Assembly: GCF_000196015.1 (NCBI RefSeq)
Contig: NC_007974.2
Coordinates: 930,001 to 994,000 of the forward strand
Length of the DNA: 64,000 nucleotides
Direction of reading: 5' to 3'
Origin: Cupriavidus metallidurans CH34
GTDB taxonomy: Bacteria; Pseudomonadota; Gammaproteobacteria; Burkholderiales; Burkholderiaceae
Made by a program: the position numbers and the translations under genes. Of this stretch, positions 16,883 through 25,728 are shown in pieces. The notes beneath the pieces are model-generated. The model worked only from the letters and a program-made list of their open reading frames with translations. It was not told where the DNA came from and did not search any database. Position 1 is the first letter of the stretch, and the number at the start of each line of letters is the position of its first letter.

Positions 16883-17149
16883 CTATGCGATCCTGATGTG
16901 TTTGACCCTATCGCTTGTCAGAAGCTGATAAAGCGTCGCGATCTTCGCTCGCGCGGCACGCTGTGCGCAGTAGGTGAAAAGAACACGTTGTTTTGCGCGC
17001 GTGAACGCTACGAAGAACCTAGCTGTGCCGTCAACCTCATCCTTGGTGAAGCTCCGCCGGGCACCATTGTCCAATCCGACGAAGATGACGGTATGGTGCT
17101 CAAGGCCTTTACTCTTGCGAATCGTCATCAGCGGGATGGCACCTGTGGC
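16883..17149 (-). pseudogene. Remnant of a UvrD/Rep-type helicase C-terminus
   Basis: The minus strand reads AIPLMTIRKSKGLEHHTVIFVGLDNG, then TARFFVAFTRAKQRVLFTYC, ending VKHIRIA. These are helicase motifs V (TIHKSKGLE) and VI (VAFTRAK) of superfamily 1A enzymes. The 'FVGLDDGA...' wording is typical of UvrD-like helicases found beside OLD-family nucleases (Gabija-type). Motifs Q and I-IV and the partner gene are missing, because the promoter of the gene at 17251 lies directly beyond. It is a truncated relic of about 90 codons. Confidence 0.75.
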
Positions 17150-17250
17150 ATCGCAGCCATACGCACTATTACCTAATGCTGCATTGCGACAATCCGTCTG
17201 CTACAATTCGGGAAAACCCCATAAGGGTAATCCCTGAAAGGAAGGACGCC

Positions 17251-17436
17251 ATGAACACCCAATCCGATATCAAGCTGACCGATCAACTCGAACGTGACCT
17301 CATCGAGCGCGAGCTCGGCGCCCAAAGCATGGGCTTCGGCAACGACGTGAAGCGCGTGATCGCTTCGATCCAGAACGTTTTCACCCGCCTGCAGGCGGAA
17401 GCGCGCAAGGCCAAGGTTGCCTACGCGAACGGCTGA
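17251..17436 (+). CDS. Small conserved hypothetical protein, 61 residues
   Basis: Short, highly charged helical protein (NTQSDIKLTDQLERDLIERELGAQ, then VKRVIASIQNVFTRLQAEARKAK). It has a strong ribosome-binding site (GAAAGGAAGGAC) before ATG 17251 and is followed by a strong terminator. No membrane segment or known domain is recognised. Codon use and signals support a genuine, well-expressed small gene. The ORF upstream of 17251 is leader. Confidence 0.7.
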   Translation: MNTQSDIKLTDQLERDLIERELGAQSMGFGNDVKRVIASIQNVFTRLQAEARKAKVAYANG

Positions 17437-17522
17437 TTGGCCGGGAAGTCTGAACGTAGTAGCGGGTAGATAGCTGTAGTTGGTACCGAAACGCGGCGCA
17501 TTGGTGCCGCGTGGGAATGAGA

Positions 17523-17569
17523 GCCGACCCGCCACACACGTGCATCGTGTGTGGCGGGTCGGCTTTTTT
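17523..17569. terminator. Strong bidirectional-looking terminator
   Basis: An 18-bp perfect stem (17523-17540 with 17546-17563, beginning GCCGACCCGCCACACACG) with the loop TGCAT and a run of six T on the plus strand. It terminates the 61-residue gene and separates it from the convergent DUF427 gene. Confidence 0.95.
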
Positions 17570-17578
17570 GTGCGCGAA

Positions 17579-17956
17579 TTACGGTGTGATGCCGATGCTG
17601 TCGACGCGATCGGGGTAGAACGCGAGGTAGCCTGCAATGGCCGACACGGCCGGGTAGGGGCACTCATAGGTCCAGACGGCATTCTCTGCGCGCGCCCCGC
17701 CGGCGGGGATGCTGTAGTAGGTGGCATCCCCCTTGTAGGGGCAGTAGCTACCATGTGAGGTACGCGACAGTTCAGACATGTCCACGTCCTCGCGCGGCAC
17801 GTACTGAACAGCGGGATAGGCTGCTTCCTGAAGCGTCAGTGCGTTTCGGGTATCGGCAATCACTTTGCCGGCGACGGTGACAACCACACGGTCGCCTTGG
17901 CGGGTGATGGTGATTGGGTGGTCGGGGCCGGGAATCTTGACGGGTTTGTCTGGCAT
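17579..17956 (-). CDS. DUF427 family protein
   Basis: 125-residue DUF427 protein. Family features: PDHPITITRQGDRVVVTVAGKVIADT, then EAAYPAVQYVPREDVD and the Cys/Lys block SHGSYCPYKGDATYYSI with WTYECPYP near the end. The fold is known but the biochemical role is not. ATG at 17956 is chosen because family similarity starts there. The 315 bp upstream (17957-18271) hold its promoter and the terminator at 18195 but no other gene. Confidence 0.85.
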   Translation of the reverse strand: MPDKPVKIPGPDHPITITRQGDRVVVTVAGKVIADTRNALTLQEAAYPAVQYVPREDVDMSELSRTSHGSYCPYKGDATYYSIPAGGARAENAVWTYECPYPAVSAIAGYLAFYPDRVDSIGITP

Positions 17957-18194
17957 GGGGGCCTCATCTGGCTGGCACAGCGAAAAAACGGGCGCGGCAA
18001 CGTTGCCGCGCCTTGCGCTGACATCGACATACGGACGAACAGGAACCTCATGCCGCCAGCGCCAATGATGAAAAAACCGCCACGGAGGGTGACGTGAGGC
18101 CAGAAGAGAGGGATCCTTGGCCTCGGAGGAAAAGATAGCAAGCGCCATCGTTCCAGAAAAGCGTTCTCACGGAACACACTTTTCGAGGGCGTAA

Positions 18195-18234
18195 AACAAT
18201 AGCCCCGTCACGGTTTCGTGACGGGGCTATTGTT
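18195..18234. terminator. Bidirectional rho-independent terminator
   Basis: An 18-bp stem (18195-18212 with 18217-18234, core GCCCCGTCACG) with the loop GTTT, flanked by T-rich sequence on both strands. It ends the GntR gene, whose stop is at 18272 on the minus strand. Confidence 0.9.
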
Positions 18235-18271
18235 CTTGATCTTGCCGTTACTCTGCGCGCCGGATGCGACT

Positions 18272-18964
18272 TCAGGTGCCAGATTGCTCTTCGATCCAGA
18301 GCGACAGCCGGACCTTGTAGGCTTGCTGGATATGGCGCCGCGCGATCTGCTCGGCCTGCTCGGGGTCACGGGCTTCCAGCGCCTGGACCAGCGCCATGTG
18401 TTCCTCATACGATCCGCGCGCGCGGCCTGGGACGGCCAGCGTGGAGCGCCCTAGCAGTGCCATGGATTCGTGCAGCGAGCGGAGCGTCTTCAGCAGATAG
18501 CGATTGTGGGCGCAGCGGTGCAGCGTCTCGTGGAACAGGCGGTTGTTCATCGCCAGCTTGTCGGGATCCTCGGCGAACGAGAGGTCGCGTTCGACGATAT
18601 CGCGCAGCAGCGAGATCTCCACGTCGGTGGCGTGGCGTGCGGCCAGCGCCGCGGCGGTGGACTCGAGCACCTCTCGCATGACGTAGAGTTCGCTGACCAT
18701 GCTGGCGTCGAGGCGCGTCACGATCATGCCCCGATTGGGCTCGTTTACAACAAGCCCTTCTGACTCGAGCCGCGACAGCGCCTCGCGCACCGGCGTGCGC
18801 GACAGGCCCAGGGATTCCGCGAGTTCGACTTCTCTCAGGCGGGTGCCGGGCGGCAGTTGACCTGCCTGGATGGCTGATCGCAACTGTTGATAGGCGCGCT
18901 CGGAGCGTGGCAGCGAGGCGTTTTGATCGCCGTCGGAGCTGGCGACGAGGTCCGTAGGAAGCAT
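18272..18964 (-). CDS. GntR-family regulator (FCD domain)
   Basis: 230-residue GntR regulator of the FadR/FCD class. Winged HTH at about residues 18-85 (SERAYQQLRSAIQAGQLPPGTRLREVELAE, then LGLSRTPVREALSRLE) followed by a helical FCD effector domain with the metal/ligand His residues in the FHETLHRCAHN stretch. The ATG at 18964 is preferred over the longer frame. It is monocistronic with its own terminator, and the flanking genes give no clear target. It is different from the GntR protein at 22413. Confidence 0.88.
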   Translation of the reverse strand: MLPTDLVASSDGDQNASLPRSERAYQQLRSAIQAGQLPPGTRLREVELAESLGLSRTPVREALSRLESEGLVVNEPNRGMIVTRLDASMVSELYVMREVLESTAAALAARHATDVEISLLRDIVERDLSFAEDPDKLAMNNRLFHETLHRCAHNRYLLKTLRSLHESMALLGRSTLAVPGRARGSYEEHMALVQALEARDPEQAEQIARRHIQQAYKVRLSLWIEEQSGT

Positions 18965-19211
18965 GGAGTCGTGAAGTGGGGATCTGTAACTCCGCCGCAG
19001 GCGGCGAAGTTCGCTATTCAATCTACTGGTTAATGATGCGAGACAACCCAGGGCCATCCGGTTGCCGTCGCGCGTTCCTGCCAGCACGGCTGGAGCGGGA
19101 ATGGACAGAGACGGCACCAGGAAGAGGGAGATTCTACCTCGCATGCCGGCTCTCGGACCTCCAGGCGCAATATACGCCCCATCACGCGGCTGTTAATCCT
19201 GCTTTGCCTGA

Positions 19212-19814
19212 CTAGGGACTCAGCGGTGTCTGAAGCGCGCTCATGCCGAGACTGGTCAGTCCCAGGCGACCGCGCACGCCCAACTTGCGATAGACGCTGG
19301 CGACCCGGCGGCGCATGTCGTCGGCCGCCACGCCAAGGCGTCTGGCAATCTGCATCTCGGTGGCGGATGTCAGCAGCAGCAGAAACACCTCCTGCTCGTA
19401 GGGGTCGAGCAGCCCCAGAAGGTCTGGTGGCAGGAGATATGCGCACGCTGGCTGCCGAAGGATTGTGACATCGCGCGCGGTACCAAGTCGCAATTGATGT
19501 GATTCCAGCCAGCGTGCCGACCACGAGAAGTGGATGTCACTTCCATCCTGGTGCCGGTAACGGTTCTCGAAGCCGGTGCGTTTGTGGCCGGCCAGCACCT
19601 CGCTGGCTTCCTTGATGGTGCGATCGCGGTCGCGCTGGACCACGAGTTCGAGCATGGTTTGTCCGATGAGGTCGGACTGCGCAAAGCCCAGCGAATCGTG
19701 ACATCGGGGGTTCACGTACCGGATGATGCCGGTCTTGTCGACGAGGAAGACGGCATCAGGCTGGGCATCCGCCAAGGCATGAATGGAGTCTTCCGACAGG
19801 ATGGGCTTTGCCAT
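19212..19814 (-). CDS. PAS-domain LuxR-type transcriptional regulator
   Basis: A 200-residue protein with a PAS domain (residues about 5-125; DAVFLVDKTGIIRYVNPRC, DLIGQTMLELV) and a C-terminal LuxR-like HTH (residues about 140-195; LLDPYEQEVFLLLLTSATEMQIARRLGV, RVASVYRKLGV). There is no receiver domain or membrane segment, so it likely senses a cytosolic cue through PAS. The start at 19814 gives the family's domain spacing. It is isolated from its neighbours. Confidence 0.8.
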   Translation of the reverse strand: MAKPILSEDSIHALADAQPDAVFLVDKTGIIRYVNPRCHDSLGFAQSDLIGQTMLELVVQRDRDRTIKEASEVLAGHKRTGFENRYRHQDGSDIHFSWSARWLESHQLRLGTARDVTILRQPACAYLLPPDLLGLLDPYEQEVFLLLLTSATEMQIARRLGVAADDMRRRVASVYRKLGVRGRLGLTSLGMSALQTPLSP

Positions 19815-20199
19815 GGGGTGATCAACCGGACACGGAGAAATCACCGCAGGGCAGGTTACATGTCGCCATGGATTACTGCCCCAGATGAACGTCGATGTGC
19901 GGATCGTAGCGCAAACGGATGCGGATCGAAACGAAAAAAAGCCGGCCTTCAGGCCTAATTTCCAGCCTTCGATGTCCGGGATCATCTGGTGGCAAGCGAA
20001 CTCGTGGAAGTCCTGTCGGATTGGCCCGTTCCGCCCATGCCGGCGCAACTGGTCTATCCGCATCGACGATTGCTGTCCCACCGAACGCAGGTATTTTCAG
20101 TGAATGGCTGGCGAGCGTGTTGGCACAGCATATCTAGTTGGCGGGGCCCGCATTCTCCGCAGCATCCCCGCCCGGCCCGCGTTTGACGCGTTTCGGCGG
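19815..20199. other. 385 bp intergenic
   Basis: No gene is seen. On the minus strand GGCCTGAAGGCC followed by a GGC and T run (about 19936-19957) could be a weak terminator for the TerC gene. Confidence 0.35.
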
Positions 20200-20961
20200 C
20201 TAGTGCGCTGGCGGTTCGATGCCGGCCGCGTGGGCACGCCGTCGCCGCGACAGCATATTCAGCCCCTCGACCGCGCTCGAGAACGCCATCGCCGTATAGA
20301 TATAGCCCTTGGGCACGTGGTGGCCGAGGCCATCGGCGATCAGCGTCATGCCGATCATGATCAGGAACGCCAGCGCAAGCATGACGATGGTCGGGTTCTG
20401 ATTAATGAAATTCGCCAGCGGCGTGGCGGCCACCAGCATCACCACCACTGCGGCAATCACGGCCACGAACATGATCGGCACATGGTCGGTCATGCCGACC
20501 GCCGTGATGATGCTGTCGATCGAGAAGACCAGGTCCAGCACCAGGATCTGGCCGATCGCGGCGGCGAAACCTGGAGCGGCGCTCCGAGCGCTCTCGGCAT
20601 TCTCGTACTCGGTCTCGGGCGACACATGCTGGTGAATCTCACGTGTGGCTTTCCAGACCAGGAAAGCGCCCCCGGCGATCAGGATCATGTCGCGCCAGGA
20701 AATCCCCTTGCCGAGCACCGTGAACACCGGCTCGGTCAGCGCCACGATGACTGCGATCGTGGCCAGCAGCGCCAATCGCATGATCAGCGCCAGGCCGATG
20801 CCGATACGCCGTGCCTTTTCGCGGATTTGCTCGGGAAGCTTGTTGGTGAGGATCGAGATGAAGATCAGGTTGTCGATGCCAAGCACGATTTCCATGGCCA
20901 CCAGGGTGGCCAATGCGGCCCAGGCGGCCGGATCGCGCAGCAGTGCGAGCAGCGTTTCCAT
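20200..20961 (-). CDS. TerC-family integral membrane protein
   Basis: 253-residue TerC/Alx-type membrane protein with about seven membrane segments. The two conserved acidic signatures are intact: [15 protein letters not shown] (residues about 23-38) and [14 protein letters not shown] (about 143-156), the positions thought to bind manganese or another divalent cation. Members export Mn2+ or support metal loading of exported proteins. ATG 20961 follows GGAGTTCGC and starts [10 protein letters not shown]. Monocistronic. Confidence 0.9.
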   Translation of the reverse strand: METLLALLRDPAAWAALATLVAMEIVLGIDNLIFISILTNKLPEQIREKARRIGIGLALIMRLALLATIAVIVALTEPVFTVLGKGISWRDMILIAGGAFLVWKATREIHQHVSPETEYENAESARSAAPGFAAAIGQILVLDLVFSIDSIITAVGMTDHVPIMFVAVIAAVVVMLVAATPLANFINQNPTIVMLALAFLIMIGMTLIADGLGHHVPKGYIYTAMAFSSAVEGLNMLSRRRRAHAAGIEPPAH

Positions 20962-21096
20962 GCGAACTCCTTGAGGGGGTGGGCTTGGGCCGCTGGCCCG
21001 CAAGCGGACGACTGTCGACATGGTAGCGCACGGCTTGAGGCCGGCGTAGCCGATATAGCAAAGATTGAGGTTGTCGAATGGCGATTGTGAAATATA

Positions 21097-21111
21097 GTAT
21101 GTGATATATCA
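21097..21111 (-). promoter_or_regulatory. GntR regulon operator, copy 1
   Basis: AGTATGTGATATATC, in an extended block AAATATAGTATGTGATATATCAAAA almost identical to copy 3 at 25408. It lies 46 bp before the ketopantoate-reductase-like gene. The core TGTGATATA is shared by all six copies in the window. Confidence 0.8.
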
Positions 21112-21156
21112 AAATTAACCATCACTCAGCAATCACAACCATCGAGGAGACAACCG

Positions 21157-22164
21157 ATGAAAATTTGTATCTACGGCGCGGGCGCCATCGGCGGCTATAT
21201 GGGCGCGCAACTGGCGCTGGCCGGGGCGGACGTCAGTTTCATCGCCCGTGGGCCCCATCTGGCGGCGATGCAGGCAAACGGCGTGCGGTTGCTGATCGAA
21301 GGCGAGGAACGGGTGGCCAAGGTCCGTTGCGCCAGCGACCCGCACGAACTCGGCCCTCAGGACTATGTGTTCATCACGCTCAAGGCGCACCAGGTGCCTG
21401 GGGTGGTGGACCTGATGCAGCCGCTGCTCGGGCCGGACACTGCGGTGGTGACCGGCGTCAACGGCATCCCGTATTGGTACTTCCATCAGCACGGCGGCGA
21501 GTTCGCGGGGCGCACGCTGGAAAGCGTCGATCCTGGCGCCCGCCAATGGAATGGGCTGGGCCCGGAGCGTGCCATCGGCTGTGTGCTGTATCCAGCCGCC
21601 GAAATCATCGCGCCGGGCGTGATCAAGCATGTCTATGGCAAGAAATTCCCGATCGGGGAGCCGGACGGCACCCGCTCCGAGCGCGTGACCCGTCTGGCAG
21701 AGATGATGGCGCGGGCGGACATGGACGCCCCGGTGCGCGACAACATTCGCGACGAGATCTGGCTCAAGCTCTGGGGCAACCTCTGCTTCAACCCGATCAG
21801 CGCCTTGACGCATGCGACGCTCGACATCATTACGTCGGACCCGGCCACGCGGGCGCTGTCGCGCCAGATGATGCTCGAAGCGAAGCACATCGCCGAGAGC
21901 TTCGGTGTGCATTTCCGGGTAGACGTCGAACGTCGGATCGACGGTGCCGGTGCGGTTGGCGCCCACAAGACGTCGATGCTGCAGGATCTGGAGGCGGGCA
22001 GGGCGATGGAAATCGACCCGCTGCTGACGGTGGTGCAGGAGATGGGCCGAATGATCGGGCAGCCGACACCGATGATCGACGCGGTGCTCGGACTGATCAA
22101 GCAACGTGACCGGATGGCCCAGGCAGCGCCTTCAGGCGCGGCGCCAATGGCCAAGGCAGCCTGA
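21157..22164 (+). CDS. 2-dehydropantoate 2-reductase family enzyme
   Basis: PanE/ApbA-family NADPH-dependent 2-oxoacid reductase, 335 residues. The Rossmann motif is KICIYGAGAIGGYMGAQLA at the N-terminus; the catalytic Lys region is WLKLWGNLCFNPISALT (about residues 206-222), and the C-terminal helical domain carries HKTSMLQDLEAGRAMEIDPL. Ribosome-binding site GAGGAGAC. It stands behind an operator shared with the CoA-dependent catabolic genes and precedes their GntR regulator, so it may reduce a 2-oxoacid to a 2-hydroxyacid for that pathway rather than make pantoate. The symbol is left blank for that reason. Confidence 0.88.
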   Translation: MKICIYGAGAIGGYMGAQLALAGADVSFIARGPHLAAMQANGVRLLIEGEERVAKVRCASDPHELGPQDYVFITLKAHQVPGVVDLMQPLLGPDTAVVTGVNGIPYWYFHQHGGEFAGRTLESVDPGARQWNGLGPERAIGCVLYPAAEIIAPGVIKHVYGKKFPIGEPDGTRSERVTRLAEMMARADMDAPVRDNIRDEIWLKLWGNLCFNPISALTHATLDIITSDPATRALSRQMMLEAKHIAESFGVHFRVDVERRIDGAGAVGAHKTSMLQDLEAGRAMEIDPLLTVVQEMGRMIGQPTPMIDAVLGLIKQRDRMAQAAPSGAAPMAKAA

Positions 22165-22208
22165 AACGCGGACGGTCTGCCGGAAATCGGCGACAATCGG
22201 CATTGTGG

Positions 22209-22223
22209 TCAATGTGATATACG
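22209..22223 (-). promoter_or_regulatory. GntR regulon operator, copy 2 (degenerate)
   Basis: TCAATGTGATATACG keeps the TGTGATATA core and is followed by a second GATATAC (22224-22230 region). It lies 190 bp before the GntR gene and suggests autoregulation. The remaining leader to 22412 contains palindromes around CGCATGCG but no gene. Confidence 0.6.
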
Positions 22224-22412
22224 ATATACGAAAGGTCGGATTCGTCCCTTTCCAGGCCAGAACTCGCCGCATGCGGCGGGATTGATGCGCGAAACGCATG
22301 GCGTCATGCCAAACTTGACGTCATGCGTCACGCGCCAACCTGGTCCTGAATCGGCGAGTGCCATCGGCGGCCATTTGGGTCGCCGGGGCGCCGGCCATTT
22401 ACGAGTGCACTC

Positions 22413-23135
22413 ATGTCTGCCCAAAGCCAAACCGACGTCCAGCCGACTTCCGGCCTGACCCTTTCACTGCAGCCGATCAATGCGGGTGCCAGCCTGCGTG
22501 ACCAGGCCTACGCGATGCTGCGCCAGGCGATTGCCGATGCCGACATCTACCAGTCGCGTGACGAAGTCCGTCTGGACGAGCGCGTGCTGTCCGAAGCGCT
22601 CGGCGTCAGTCGCACGCCGATTCGCGAAGCCATGACCCTTCTGGAGCAGGAAGGCTTCCTGCGCACGGTGCCGCGCCGCGGCATCTACATCACGCGCAAG
22701 ACCAAACGCGAGATCGTCGAGATGATCCAGGTCTGGGGCGCGCTGGAAAGCATGGCCGCGCGGCTGGCCACGCTGCACGCCAGCGACGAGGAAATCGGCA
22801 AGCTGCGGCATATGTTCGACAGCTTCCGCGATGCCACGCCGGCCGAGCATATCGAGGAATACTCCGACGCCAACATCGCCTTCCATCAGGCGATCGTGCA
22901 GTTGTCGAAGTCGCAGATCATCATGGACTCGATCAAGAACATCTTTGTCCATGTGCGTGCGATCCGGAAGATGACGATCTCGCAGAGCGACCGCGCCGCG
23001 CGCTCGATCGTCGATCACCTGCGCATCATCGAGGCGCTGGAGAAGCGCGATACGGAGCTGGCCGAGCGGCTGGTGCGCCAGCACTCGCTGGATCTGGCGG
23101 ACTACGTCGAGAAGCACTGCGATTTTCTGGATTGA
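22413..23135 (+). CDS. GntR-family (FCD) regulator of the CoA-dependent catabolic regulon
   Basis: 240-residue FadR/FCD regulator. The winged HTH lies at about residues 25-95 (SLRDQAYAMLRQAIADADIY, then LDERVLSEALGVSRTPIREAMTLLEQEG), followed by the FCD helical bundle with ANIAFHQAIVQLSK and the C-terminal LAERLVRQHSLDLADYVEKH. It sits among genes carrying six near-identical operators and is the only GntR gene between them, so it is the natural candidate for their regulator. The effector may be a CoA thioester or carboxylic acid of the pathway. ATG 22413 begins SAQSQTDVQP. Confidence 0.9.
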   Translation: MSAQSQTDVQPTSGLTLSLQPINAGASLRDQAYAMLRQAIADADIYQSRDEVRLDERVLSEALGVSRTPIREAMTLLEQEGFLRTVPRRGIYITRKTKREIVEMIQVWGALESMAARLATLHASDEEIGKLRHMFDSFRDATPAEHIEEYSDANIAFHQAIVQLSKSQIIMDSIKNIFVHVRAIRKMTISQSDRAARSIVDHLRIIEALEKRDTELAERLVRQHSLDLADYVEKHCDFLD

Positions 23136-23200
23136 AAAGGGAGAGGGTGCGGAGGTTCAAATCGCGACTTATCGGTGATTGAGCCGCTGCCTCTCTCCCC

Positions 23201-23233
23201 TGTCCCCGCTCCCGCACTGCGGGAGCGGGGACA
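23201..23233. terminator. Long GC palindrome between convergent genes
   Basis: A 33-base near-perfect palindrome, TGTCCCCGCTCCCGCA on the left and its complement on the right with a single central base. It has no T run. It lies between the convergent gntR and sucD-like genes and may terminate both, or be a dispersed intergenic element (compare 31099-31136). Confidence 0.55.
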
Positions 23234-23247
23234 ACTGCCAGACCAAC

Positions 23248-24120
23248 CTACCGCATCGCCGCCGCCATCGTATTGCCCAGCTCCGCTGGAGACGCGGCCA
23301 CGTGGATACCCGCCTCGCGCATCGCTTCGATCTTGGCCTCGGCCGTGCCCGTGCCGCCCGATATGATGGCGCCAGCATGGCCCATGCGGCGGCCCGGTGG
23401 GGCCGTGGAGCCGGCGATGAATCCGACCACGGGTTTGCGAGTGCGCGCGTCGCGCAGGAATTGCGCGGCTTCCTCTTCGGCCGACCCGCCGATCTCGCCG
23501 ATCATGATGATGCCTTCGGTCTGATCATCGGCAAGGAACAGTTCCAGGCTGTCGATGAAGTTCGTGCCGTTGACGGGATCTCCGCCAATGCCGATGCAGG
23601 TCGATTGTCCAAGCCCCGTTGCCGTCGTTTGCGCCACCGCTTCGTAGGTCAGCGTGCCGGAGCGCGATACCACGCCGATCCGTCCCGGCTTGTGGATGTG
23701 CCCCGGCATGATGCCGATCTTGCACTGGCCAGGCGTGATGACGCCCGGGCAGTTGGGCCCGACCAGCCGGCTGGCGGAGCCGCTCAGCGCCCGCTTGACG
23801 CGCACCATGTCAATGACGGGAATGCCTTCGGTGATGCAGACGATCAGTCCGATGCCGGCATCCACGGCCTCGAGGATCGCATCGGCGGCGAACGGCGGCG
23901 GGACGTAGATGACCGACGCATCGGCGCCGGTGGCATGGGCGGCGGCCGATACGGTATCGAATACCGGCAGCCCCAGATGCGTCTCTCCGCCCTTGCCGGG
24001 CGTGACACCGCCAACCATTTTCGTGCCATAGGCCAATGCCTGCTCCGAGTGGAAGGTGCCTTGGGCGCCCGTGAAACCCTGGCAGATCACGCGCGTATGT
24101 TGGTCGATTAGCACGGCCAT
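23248..24120 (-). CDS. sucD: Succinyl-CoA synthetase alpha subunit, accessory copy
   Basis: 290-residue alpha subunit of a succinate/malate-CoA ligase (NDP-forming). Seen: the CoA-binding start [33 protein letters not shown], and the phosphohistidine loop [15 protein letters not shown] (His about residue 247). It pairs with the beta subunit 1 bp upstream on the same strand. Ribosome-binding site AAAGGAGGCAAG. The operon is divergent from the ThDP enzyme, with two operators between, so this is a regulated accessory enzyme rather than the housekeeping TCA enzyme. It could feed succinyl-CoA as a CoA donor or make a dicarboxyl-CoA. Confidence 0.9.
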   Translation of the reverse strand: MAVLIDQHTRVICQGFTGAQGTFHSEQALAYGTKMVGGVTPGKGGETHLGLPVFDTVSAAAHATGADASVIYVPPPFAADAILEAVDAGIGLIVCITEGIPVIDMVRVKRALSGSASRLVGPNCPGVITPGQCKIGIMPGHIHKPGRIGVVSRSGTLTYEAVAQTTATGLGQSTCIGIGGDPVNGTNFIDSLELFLADDQTEGIIMIGEIGGSAEEEAAQFLRDARTRKPVVGFIAGSTAPPGRRMGHAGAIISGGTGTAEAKIEAMREAGIHVAASPAELGNTMAAAMR

Positions 24121-24121
24121 T

Positions 24122-25333
<1,212 letters not shown>

Positions 25334-25407
25334 GTGTCTCCTCGCTTGTCTGTCACCGTGGCCGCAGGTCGGGGTCCGCCTGTCCGGTTTCACACGGCGT
25401 AAAATAT

Positions 25408-25422
25408 GGTATGTGATATATC
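25408..25422 (-). promoter_or_regulatory. GntR regulon operator, copy 3
   Basis: GGTATGTGATATATC within AAAATATGGTATGTGATATATCAAAA. It lies 75 bp upstream of the sucC-like start. The 395-bp divergent region 25334-25728 carries this site and copy 4 and no gene. Confidence 0.85.
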
Positions 25423-25633
25423 AAAAAGAAAATCAAGCTGGATTTGATGCTCTCGGCAAGTGGAGAAGGCTGTTCCAGGTGGCAGACAGACTTCAGAAGA
25501 CAATCGCATCAATGCCTTGTCATTGATCAGAAAGCGGCATTCTTTGCGGGTTAACGCCAAATGGGATGGGCTGCTTGCTGCGGTGCGTCGTTGAAAGTCG
25601 GCAGCGGCCAGCATTTTGTTCTTGTTGTTTGGT

Positions 25634-25648
25634 GGTATATCACATACC
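25634..25648 (+). promoter_or_regulatory. GntR regulon operator, copy 4 (perfect dyad)
   Basis: GGTATATCACATACC has perfect half-sites GGTAT and ATACC around five bases, the most symmetric copy. It lies 81 bp before the ThDP enzyme start and in opposite orientation to copy 3. Confidence 0.88.
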
Positions 25649-25728
25649 GTATGTCATCAAGATCGGCTGCTTTCCGAAGCGCAACGATCTGCGATCCGAC
25701 GATCCAGTCCAAACGAGGAGACAAAGAC

